This document shows positions 32,288 to 43,700 of a stretch of 64,000 nt of DNA, piece by piece. Below the pieces are notes generated by a model. The model saw nothing but the letters and a program-made list of their open reading frames with translations. It did no database searches and was not told the DNA's origin. The position numbers and the translations under genes were made by a program. Origin of the DNA: Argopecten irradians (taxonomy: Eukaryota > Mollusca > Bivalvia > Pectinida > Pectinidae). Location: contig NC_091134.1 in NCBI RefSeq assembly GCF_041381155.1, positions 3,716,001 through 3,780,000 of the forward strand, read 5' to 3'. Each line of letters starts with the position of its first letter. Within the stretch, counting starts at the first letter, position 1.

Positions 32288-32378
32288 GGTATTCTGCAAG
32301 CAACGAGAAATCACAAAAATAAATCCCAGTGAAGATGTTTCAAATACAGATAAAGTAGCAGAAGTTGTGTGTGAAAAG
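32288..32378 (+). other. exon-like 91-bp segment, unknown
   Basis: Acceptor AAATTTAG and donor AAG|GTAAAA bracket a segment open in the frame VFCKQREITKINPSEDVSNT then DKVAEVVCEK. The composition looks protein-like. It lies just after the DNAJC11 tail duplication, and no partner exon is visible in either direction. It may be a stranded exon or chance. Confidence 0.25.
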
Positions 32379-32610
32379 GTAAAACATGTTGCCATGGAAA
32401 TAAGTTTGTTTTCAGTATAATCCAGAAATGTACAATACACACTGTAATGTCAAAAACTTGTTCACAATTTTTCTTGTGAGCATCTGTCTTAAGGTTAATT
32501 TTTTAATGAATAAAAATATTTTATGAAAATATGCACACATTGATTTTTGTCATCAAATTTCACTGTCAAATATGAATAGCTCAATACTCATTTAAAATCC
32601 ATATTGAAAA

Positions 32611-33892
32611 CAAGAGATCCCAGAGGGATCTTGGCGCCCACCAAAGTATGATCTACGTTTGACAATGGAAAGAGGGATCTTTTCTCTGCTTTTCAAACTT
32701 TTTCAAACATACAACATATATGAAATAAGAAACAGATCACTTCATTACTTTTTTAGAAATAGCAGTAACAAACTTCAACTATCAAAATCCAAGATGGCTA
32801 CCTGTCGGCCATCTTGTTGACCGATCGGTCCTAAAATGCAATATGTACAACTAAGGTCCTAGGGGAACATACATATAAAATTTGAGAGAGATCGCTTCAG
32901 TACTTTCTGAGAAATAGCGGTAACAAACTTTAACCATCAAGATCCAAGATGGTGGCCTGGCGGCCATCTTGTTGACCGATTGGTCCCAAAACACAATATG
33001 CACAACTAAGGCCCTAGGGAAACCTACAAATGAAATTTGAAAGAGATCCCTTCAGTACTTTCTGAGAAATAGCGGTAACAAATTTTAACTATCAAAATCC
33101 CAGATGGCTACCTGTCGGCCATCTTGTTGACCGTTCTGTCCCAAAATGCAATATGCACAACTTGGGCCCTAGGGGAACCTACATATAAAATTTGAGAGAG
33201 ATTGCTTCAGTACTTTCTGAGAAATAGCGGTAACAAACTTTAACTATCAAAATCCCAGATGGCTACCTGTCAGCCACCTTGTTGACCGATCGGTCCCAAA
33301 ATGTAATATGCACAACTTGGGCCCTAGGGGAACCTACATATGAAAATTGAGAGAGATTGCTTTAGCACTTTCTGAGAAATAGCGGTAACAAACTTCAATT
33401 GTCAAAATCCAAGATGGCTGCCTGGCGGCCATCTTGTTCACCGATCGGTCCCAAAACGCAATATGCACAACTTGGGCCCTAGGGGAACCTACATATAGAA
33501 TTTGAGAGAGATTGCTTCAGTACTTTCTGAGAAATAGCGGTAACAAACTTTAACTATCAAAATCCCAGATGGCTACCTGTCAGCCATCTTGTTGACCGAT
33601 CGGTCCCAAAATGTAATATGCACAACTTGGGCCCTAGGGGAACCTACATATGAAAATTGAGAGAGATTGCTTTAGCACTTTCTGAGAAATAGCGGTAACA
33701 AACTTCAATTGTCAAAATCCAAGATGGCTGCCTGGCGGCCATCTTGTTCACCGATCGGTCCCAAAACGCAATATGCACAACTAGGGACCTAGAGGAACCT
33801 ACAAAAATGTTAACGGACGGAAGGAGGAACGGAAGGACAGACGATGGACGAAAAACGATTTGAATAGCCCACCATCTGATGATGGTGGGCTA
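32611..33892 (-). mobile_element. pearl/Helentron-like element with seven core repeats
   Basis: The plus strand begins CAAGAGATCCCAGAGGGATC (a GATCCC/GGGATC hairpin) and ends in a perfect 12-bp hairpin TAGCCCACCATC/GATGGTGGGCTA with loop TGAT (33,865-33,892). Between them is a tandem array whose phrase GAAATAGCGGTAACAAACTT recurs at about 32,756, 32,921, 33,066, 33,221, 33,376, 33,531 and 33,686, a 155-bp period in the last five. Hairpin-capped ends, an internal array of about 160 bp and no coding capacity fit bivalve pearl elements and Helentron-associated non-autonomous elements. A one-unit relative is at 22,071-22,455. Confidence 0.75.
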
Positions 33893-36800
33893 AAAACTTT
33901 GTTAAAAAATAATTTAGCTCCTGACCTCTGTGACTGTTTGGGTAGGTGAACAATCACATCCCAATAAAAGCTACTCCATTATTTCTTATATCTATTAATT
34001 GTTATGGGTACTTTTTGGTCCAAGAACTAAGGTCAACTCGATTTGGACTCTTTCATAATGAGAAGCCTTCTCAGATTATCCAGCCTATAGATGGAAGATC
34101 TTTCTAAAGAACTACAAATCAAGTTGTCAGAAGTTCTATTCTGGTATCAGGAGAGGGCACATCGAGTTAGGCTTCATACATTCTATTGACTTGATTGTCT
34201 CACAGATTTCTATCAACTCTTTATAAGGCCTGAATATTTTGCTATTTTACAATTTAACAGGTATGATAAATAATCAGAACACAATTTATCTAGAAAAAGT
34301 TTATTTACGCTTGACCTATCATGAGTTTGACCTCTGAGGGTCAAGGAAACATCACAATAACAGTGTTACACAATGTAAAATCTTGTGTAACGTACATCAC
34401 AGTCAAGAAGTATACACTTAATTCTGGTCCTGCCAGTCTAAATCTGGCCACCAGTTCTAACAAAGGCTCCATTTACCGATTTATATTTTCATACCTATCT
34501 TAATCTTAAAGGAAAAATATTATATATAAATAATATATTATCTCTCTATTACAGAAACTTTCACTTAATTAAAAAGGTGTTTTCATATCATGGGGAAGCA
34601 ATGCATGTATATGCCTTCCTGATATCGGGATGAAAAACAGAACAAAATGTCTCCTGCTCATTGATAAATGAAAGTGCAGTCATAACTTGGGAGAACCTCT
34701 GCCAGATACACGAATAATGTGATCCTAAAACATGGAGTTTATTTATACAAAATTGTATAAGTAAATTACAGTATAAAAATTTCCTTAATTTTATAAATAG
34801 CATATATCATGATCTTTACTTTCACTACATATACAAGGGTTTTGAGACTAAAACACTAAAATTAATTTTGTTTTGTCTTTTTTCTTCCATTTGCAATAAC
34901 TACAATAATCATTTTGTTGTATTTTTACCAATAGATCATACTAAAGAGTGTTGCAGACCCTTAATCTACATTTAGTTATAATAAAGTAAACAGATGTAGA
35001 ATATTGCCTACATTTTCAATGATGATGTAAGCAGAGGAGAAACCATCAGGAAGTAGTTGATGTTGAACTACATCTAGGTATTAAAACATAGCAAAATAAT
35101 AATTAACATTATATCAGTGTAAAAAATGTTAAAGCTTTGAAAAAGATGTGGATGACAATAATTTCAGTTACATTTAAAACACATTACACTCTGTAAAGAC
35201 ATCAACTAGATAGGAATGAACAAGATATATGGACGGACTTCTGCATGTAAAAATCTTTTTCATTCAAAATTCCTTCAGCAAAAATGATTTGTAAGATATT
35301 TTTGAGATACAAAACTTATAACAATACATATTATGATAAATAGCATCAATAAAGTTTAAATTTCTCGAGGCTGTAGAACGGATGACTCGCAAGATATGGA
35401 GGCAAAAGCGTAGTATAACATATGAATTTTATACATTTATATTAAAATATTTAAATTTGTATACAAGTTTTGGAAAAGTTAAAAAAGAGAGTAAAATGAA
35501 ATGTCATCTGTTATACTTGAACACTTTGTCCTATAATTTTGAGCAACTACGAGGCCATACACACCCTAATAGACAAGTGTTCACAGTCACAAAATTAGAA
35601 AGATAAAGTACAAAAATGAAATGAGTTATCTCCCTTACTAAAATTTGGTGTTGAGTCGTCCAAATGTTCAGAATAAGAATTATTCCAATGTGTCAAATAA
35701 ACAATATCTGTAATGGAAGCAGTAAAATAAAATTACTAATCACAGTTTTAAGTGAAAAAAAAAAATTCAACAGGAAAGCAATTAAGAAAGCTAAATACAT
35801 TTCTACAATTAATTATTGCTACTTTTACTAACATGCACATGTACATTTAGTCTCACTAACAGTGTATATTCAAAAATATTTTTGACATAATTCTACAAAA
35901 CTGTTATGATTATCTACAAACCTGTGGGACTAGTCATTATTTGCAAATATTGAACTGGATAAGTGTAATACTAACTTAAAAGCATTGTAATTAATTTGTA
36001 TAACATCTTTTTTTTGACCTAATATACAATATATACAGATTTGATTATGTTAGTATATCAAGCTGTCATTTACAACAAATACATATCACATTGGAGTATA
36101 ATCCAATACATCGTTTATTCTGTCACTGGAGGCAGTATGTTAGTTACTTTCATACAGCAGTCACTCGAAATTAAGTACATGCAAAAAACTACAAGCAAAT
36201 ACATGTATTACCACATCACATTCTTCCAACAAGTCATAGAATTTCTGGTGAAAATAACTGAGCCTTATCCAGAAAAGTTATTTTAATGTGAAATGGTGAC
36301 TAAAATTTCCTCAATATTTCCCCGTTCATTGCTTCCTCCCAAGCACTAGTTAATGTTAATAACCCTGTTTTATTACTTTTATGAGGAACTTTTGACAAAT
36401 CAAATTTTTCCCTGAAAAATTCCTTTCATAAAATTTTGAAAAATATTTACAGAGACAAAGTATATTTAACAGCATCTTTGATACAGTTATTAAGGTTAAA
36501 AGTTTAAATATTTATATCAATAATTATTATCGCTTTTCAGTATTTTAATTTTTCTTTATTTATCAATAAATTAATACTTTATATTTATCAAATAAATCTG
36601 TAACACCTGTTGTTGTGGTACATGTATATACATCTCGGATAACTTCTGCTCCTGTAAATCTCAACATTTATTTTTACAATTCACAATGTAAACAACTTAA
36701 TGTATGACACATTCATAATAATCAACAACTCTCTGGATGGAAAAATCAAGTCATCATACAGATATTTAAAATATGAGACACTTTGTCCATCGTCTTTCGA

Positions 36801-37152
36801 ATTCATCAGTTCGAAACTTCAAAAAAATTAATGCCAACAGATACCTCTGAATTGTTTTACTTGTTCTCGTATCCACATCACAACCACAAGTCTGTCGAAC
36901 TATTCACTGGCACAAGTACATGTACTGTAGTATTAGGAGGTTATCACAGATTCAAGATTCCTCACTCACATTCATCTACGCTACAGAAAGTAGTTCCTTC
37001 ACCAGAACAGAGGCGCACTAATAAGCAGTATTGCAAATGACATTGGTTCTGTCAGCAATAGCACTTTCAGTTAGAACTTAATGTGTCCATTGTAAGTATG
37101 TCTTTGTATGCTGTTAGTACTGTATATATTTTTACTATGTTTTCAAGTCCAA
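33893..37152. other. intergenic region between convergent DNAJC11 and FHAD1
   Basis: AT-rich, with no splice-supported coding sequence on either strand. The right-hand part is expected to hold the FHAD1 3' UTR: minus-strand AATAAA signals occur at 36,667-36,672 and 36,555-36,560, roughly 480 and 600 nt after the stop. Short open frames (for example 34,321-34,503, 35,382-35,606 and 36,783-37,040) have no supporting context. Confidence 0.55.
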
Positions 37153-40100
37153 TTAACTCTCCACTATCTCTGCTTGCCTTTCAAGTCCCTGAAAATAAAT
37201 TTGAAAAAAATTGAATGACTAAATTCTAAATTATTCTAAATTGAAATAGCAAATACAGAAAAATACAAATTTCAACTTGAGAAGAAAACAAATATTGTGT
37301 TATCACTATACATTGAGATACTATCAAGGAAAGCATTTTTTTGATGTTTCTTTTAACAAAATATGCTTAGACATGAAACAGTTTTCAATTAATGAACACT
37401 TTCAATAATACCTGGTATATGAAAAAATAATGATTTAATAGATTTACAGACAAATTATTTTCTGTTAATACAGAAGGATGATTCTATTCACATTGTGAAA
37501 AATTGAAGTCTAATTTAAAACTCATGCTTACTTATCAACCAATATGATAGTCTTGGATACTTACCATACTATTTTCCAGCGTAGCTAGTCTATATTCAGT
37601 GTCACACAGAGATTTCTCCTTGTCTACTAATTCTGATTTCAGGGTATGGATCTCATAATTCTTCCTCTTCATCAGATCTTTTTGTTGTCGTTTTTTAGCA
37701 ACACTCTGTGTTTGAATGAAGATGAATTGATGATAACATTATTTTGTTAAAATACATGTATATCAATTTTCAATGGTCTACAAGAAAATATAAATACTTT
37801 TTTTCTCTCCCAATCCTGCATATTTGCTCTGTATACTAGATCATTTATCCTGCAAATGCTTAATTATCTTTTTCACTTGTCAAAAGTACTTATGATGTTT
37901 GCTTTCATTTAATATATGAATTAAAGAGCAAAATATTGATAGAAATAATTGTGATTTCTTTTTTTATTTTCTTGTTTTTAATTTAAAATTTCAAAACATT
38001 TAAACAGCATTTTCAAAGTCCGACTTTTTTATCTTGTTGAATGACAACATTAAGTATAACTATTAATGTGTACTGACCTTGCCCATCATGTCTACACTTC
38101 CACATTTATGACTAGAGTAAGATCCAGGTCGTGAACTGGGAATGTGGGCACGCTCATTCTCTAAGTGGAATGTCTACAACACAAACAAATCATGTAATAT
38201 ATTTCAATACCCCACTAACTGGAATTTGTATTCCTGGAATTCCATTTATTCTTGTAATTGAACCTTTCTGTTACTATATAGCTACCTTTCTCTGCTTTAT
38301 TGCCGTGTTGAGACGTTTCTCCTGGTCCAGTCGGTCCCGAGTACGATTCAGAGATTCTCGTAAGTACTGAGTTTCTTCTGCCTTTGTTTTTACATCAGAC
38401 TGTTTCATAAACACAAAGATAACAGAATATCTTAAAAAATATCACTTCTCTTCAGTTTACAATTAAAAAAGTAAGCTTTAAAAATCTTTTAACTGTCAAA
38501 GATGATAGGATTTCTTAAACTGATATTGGTTTCATGTAGTATATATAAACTTGATAAAATTATGACTAAGACTAGACTTAATCATCAGTCTAAAGAATAA
38601 ATTTAGAAAGGTTTATAGAAGAATATGATTCTGTCCTACATAAGAACCGGTATGTATAATACTCACAACAAGATTTTCAACCTGTGTTGCCTTCCTCTCA
38701 GCTAGCTCCTGTGATTGCCTGTGAAAATATTTCAACAAAATTTTATCATCTTACAAGAAAAATCAGATTCATAAATTCTGACAAACACAAATTCAAAATT
38801 CAGAGGATCTACAAAATTTACTATGATGGAATTCAACATTACACTCAGCCGTTTTTTTAGAACAATTTTTGACTTGTAAAAAGTGAAATACGCAAACATT
38901 TGTATTTTTTTGTATCCATGAACTTCCTTATATCTATATAGACATAAATACCTACCTCATTTTAACCAAATCTCTCTCATATCCCTGTAACAATTCATCT
39001 TTCCGTGCCACTCTCTCCTTCAGCACTTTGATACGATTAGCCACAAGTTGACATGAGTTCTCACGTTCCATCATGAGTCTTTCTCTCTCGTCTTTAGGAA
39101 TGTGACCGATTGGACGGAGTCCATCAACACTTTCTAGATCTAGACAACTGGCTACAGCTCGCAACAGTGTGAGGTACTAAACAAGAAAAAATAAACAATA
39201 AATTAAACAAAGATCAGGTACTGTAAGCGGAAAGCAAAATAAGAAGCTTACATGGTATTCTGTGGAAGGGAGGTTATTCCAGACATACTGACATTAACTT
39301 ATGTTTTCTTAAGGGGAGGTAATTCAATTCCTAACAAATTACAAGTTATTTTATGAGTGAATAAACCCACAAACTCACAGAACTAGTTATTCTGATTCAG
39401 GGAAATAAACCATTGTTAATTTTTATGTCAGGAGTTCTGAAAAGGGGAGGTAACCCTCACACTAGTTGGGTATCCCTCTACACGTGACTACTTTTCCTGT
39501 ACAGTAAGGTAACTTACAGTGTTTTCACTGCTGTCTAGAGCATCCATAGTCTCCCTGTGTGCACTCCTCTCCATGTCTGCCTCAGGGTTGGAGTTACCAA
39601 GCAACCCACGAGCTCGACTGACTTCACGGTCTAGTGAACCCAACGCCACCTTATCTTCTGAAAGAGCTTGATTAGCTCTCATTTCGGCGAGCTCTTTCTT
39701 GAGCATAATGACCTGTTGTAGAGCATGATCCTGGGTCGGTACTGTTCAAACATCAAACAGGGAGTATTAAACACCAAGAGAATCATTTACAATAGAAATG
39801 CACGGTTGAACTTTTATGCTTTGACACGTATGGTAAATTCCTGCTTGATGTGCAATGACTTTTTAACCAGCAAAACTTTCATCAAGGAGTGACGATAACC
39901 ATATGAAATTACAAGTTGATATGAACTCAAACGATCAATCAAGTTCTTTGTATTTGCTAGAAACCACACTTCATTACAAACTGGAACATTTGAATCTTAA
40001 CAACATTAGAACAATGTTTTAAATAGCTAAACACTTCAGACATATGTTTCACTGTGTATAACTTACAGGGTGGTTTGGAGACCTCGAGTGTTTTGATACG

Positions 40101-40733
40101 AGATCGAAGTTCTGCTAATGCTTCCCTCTGCCTCATTATGACTTGTTCGTGTCTCTCTCCACGACACTGAGCACCAAGGGCAGTCATCTCAGAGGTAATT
40201 CGGCCCTAGAAATGGTAAAATAAAGTCACATTTAACACTGAGGACCAAGGGCAGTCATCTCAGAGGTAATTCGGCCCTAGAAGCGGTAAATAAGTCACAT
40301 TTAACACTGAGGACCGAGGGCAGTCATCTCAGAGGTAATTCGGCCCTAGAAATGGTAAAATAAAGTCACATTTAACACTGAGAACCAAGGGTAGTCATTT
40401 CAAAGGTAATTTGGCACTAGAAACATTAAATTGAAAATTTATTTTATATAGATAAATCAATACAGTTTAACATGAACCACAAAGCTTGATTTTTTCGACG
40501 AGGTTTTTTATTTCAAAATCTTGGTATGAATTTTCATTGTAGATCCACCATTTTGTATTGGCTGCTGGTGATGAATTAAAAAAAGTTGTGTAAAGTGTAC
40601 CTCCTGATCCAGGAGTGAGAGCTGATTCTTCTGTTCCTCTTTCTCCAACTCCAGGGCAGCTTCCAAAGCCCGGATCTTGTCCATGTTCTCTGTCATATTA
40701 GACTTGTATTTCTGTGAGAAAGATTTCTCTTTG
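37153..40733 (-). CDS. FHAD1: FHAD1 exons: conserved C-terminal region
   Basis: Eight exons. 40,601-40,733 has NMDKIRALEAALELEKEEQK. 40,067-40,205 has GRITSEMTALGAQCRGERHE, strongly conserved in the family. 39,518-39,741 has TQDHALQQVIMLKKELAEMR. 38,956-39,176 has IPKDERERLMMERENSCQLV and LKERVARKDELLQGYERDL. 38,667-38,718 is short (52 nt). 38,286-38,399 ends RDRLDQEKRLNTAIKQRK. Then follow 38,078-38,173, 37,565-37,705 and a last exon of 11 codons plus TAA (37,153-37,188). The exon at 40,205 has three extra copies of its acceptor upstream. Confidence 0.94.
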
Positions 40734-43700
40734 CTGAAATAGGAAGGAAAAGGCATTGAAAAATACCATGAGGCAATCCAAATAAATAGATTTTAGCATG
40801 ATCTCACACAAGGCCAGTTACAATGTAGAAATTTTGTATTGACATTTAAGTTCAACCTAAGAAATCATAGTGCTATCTTACTGGACAATACTCTTGAGAC
40901 AAGAAAGGTATAACTAGAACTGTAAACCAATGGCTAATATCCCTCACCTCCATGATAACAAATCTATAGTATAACACTGTGAGTTATGCTGAGTTATGCA
41001 TACCTAAGACTACACTCTAGTGTCTTAAGCTCCTCTTTCTGTTTGTCTATGATCTTGGAAAGTTTAGCTAGCTGCTGTCGAACATCTGTTAATTCTCGTT
41101 CTCGCTGGATCAGAAGTTCCTTATTTTTCTCGTTTTCACGTTTTTGAGTTTCACTGAGTTCACCTGTAAACAAAAGAATGTATGTTATATTGTTTTGAGA
41201 AGATTTTAACTGGAAAGCTTAGTAATGATTTCTATAAAGAACATCATGATCTCAAAATCTTTGGAAAGATTGATAGGATTTTCTTCTTTATAACAATAAA
41301 ACTACTTCAAAAATCTTAACTTGACACATTACAGTCTGAGTTAATACTTTTATAAACAGATGAAAATCTGGCCTGTGATATCCAACTTACCGGTGATGTC
41401 GGACAGTCTGGCATGAGCCCCAGCTAAGTCCCGTCGTAACCCGAGGATCACGTCCTCCTGGTCCTGTATCTTACTCTTTAACTCTGTCGACTCTTTCCTG
41501 TATGGCAAAGACGTTTGTCAAGTAAATATGCAAGTCGGATTTAATTTGTTGTCCATTTTGTGCATTCAAGTCATGAATTATATGCAGAAAATTAGTTTTT
41601 GAATAGACACTATGATCATGTAGTCAGTTATTTACAAAACTCTTATAGACTTTGAGACAAAAAAGCTCCACTATAATGTGATGTGACAATAGGGGTGTGT
41701 GTACCATAATAATACATATGAACCTCCCCTACACGCCATGGCATGTTATACAATAACGAGAATTAGAAATTCTAGTGTCAAAGTATTATCACAGTAATAA
41801 GAAAGGTCAATAGGATTTTTTTCTGACCCTTTAAAATAATTCAGAAAATGTTATATGTATACTGACCTTAGTATAACTATTAGGTTTTCCATCGCCACGA
41901 AGTCCTCGGATGGTTTCTGAACGATGACCTTAGGTTTAGGTGGCGGTACCGGTTTAGGTGGAGGCTTGCTCTTTATTGCTGTTAATTCACCCCGCAGTTC
42001 TGTAAATAAAAAAAATCCATATCTTATTATGATAACTCTATGTAAGGCCAGAGTTATCCACCCTGATTTGTAAAACCTTTCCTTGTTATGACATACTCCT
42101 ATTTTTCTTACTATTTCATCATAACAGGGTTGTGAGTTTTTGTTTTCATTAAATAACAACTTGATATTAAATTCAGTGAGTTTCAACTTGATCTCTGATA
42201 TTTGACCTATGACATTTTTTTTTTAAACTATGACCTTCTGTAGTGAACCTTTGATATTTGACCCATGACATTTCTTTTTTAAACTATGACCTCTGTTTTC
42301 TGTAATGTCTCTCTGATATTTGACCTATGACATTTCTTTTTAAACTTATGACCCTTGTTTTCTGGCCTTTCTGATGTGGACCTACCATGGATTGTCTTTT
42401 TGTAGGTTGAGACCTCATCCTGATATTCCTTCACTCTCTTTGTCATCTTCACAAGTCTTTCTTCCATAGCACAGATAGTGACTCCATGTTGTTTGTTCTG
42501 CTCCTTGTAGGATTGAATGTCTTGTTCATACTTTTTCTCCCACTTATGACTCTCCAATGCCAGATTAGCTTCGTTTTCTGCCCGTTGGGATTCCAGTGCT
42601 GTGATCTGTTCCCGTAGCGATGTCTCTAACGTTGAATATTCCTCTAATTTCTCTATCATTTGGCTCGTTTCCTCTGCCTGAGTTCGTACATCACCTTGCT
42701 GATTAGTGAATGTTTCCTGTAGCTGTTCCAAGCTCCTTTCAAGCTGTTCCACTCTTTGTCTCTCCTCCCTCACAGCATTGTCGAGTTTCTCTTCCTCGAC
42801 AGCTCTCACTTCTTCTAATGCCCTATTTAACTTGTCTTCACCTACAAATGTGAAAAATGTCTTTGTAGGACCCTAATTGAAACATACAGCAAATATTGCA
42901 CAAAACATAATGTCATTTTGAAATACTTCAAATATTTACCTAGAAAAAATTTGCAATGGACTTTAAGACAAAATTTGCTCAGTTTTTGCCTTCATCTCAT
43001 ACTGTTTGGAGTAGGGTAAGTTGGAGTGAAATACAACAATAAATCAATCTGTATGACTTACCCTCAAGTCGTGTTTTCTCAATGGCGTCTCGGACTCTGT
43101 TCTCTGCATCCTCCTCGGCCATAGTACGGTTCCGCGAGAGTTCTTCCTTGTATTGCTGTTCCACCTGGGTGATCTGAGCCGTCAGCCTCTCTTTCTCGCT
43201 GATAGAAGATTCCCACTTGGCAAACAACAACTGGATATGTTTACCTGGTTCTGAAAACAAAGTCATAGAAAATTAAATGCAAACAAGAGATATGTTTTCA
43301 TTATTAACAATTTTTTACAGTAATTTGCATATTGCATATTTAAAATTTCAGTGTGAAAAGGGAATCTTTGATATAACTTTTCTGAATATTTTGATCAATT
43401 TTTCCCCTTACATTTGTTTATTACAAGTAAAACTCACTTTCTGATATTTGCTGACTCTGCAGGACATAAATGTTCCGCTATCATATAGCAAGATGTTGAA
43501 GTTGGACGAAGCGGAACAGAACTGATATCAGTAACAAGGTATGCTCCCTATTTCATGGTGAGGCATATATCAAGTTATTCTGAAAGTTTAATAATGAAAT
43601 GGTTTACACTATATTTAGTCTATACATAAATCTTCTGTACTAACCGTCATTCGACAACTTGACATTGACACCACACTGCTCCAACGACGCTTCAATTGCC

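Noticed and set aside
34321..37040. Several open frames of 60-81 codons between DNAJC11 and FHAD1
   Set aside because: No splice sites, start context or similarity; they fit random expectation in AT-rich DNA and FHAD1 3' UTR.
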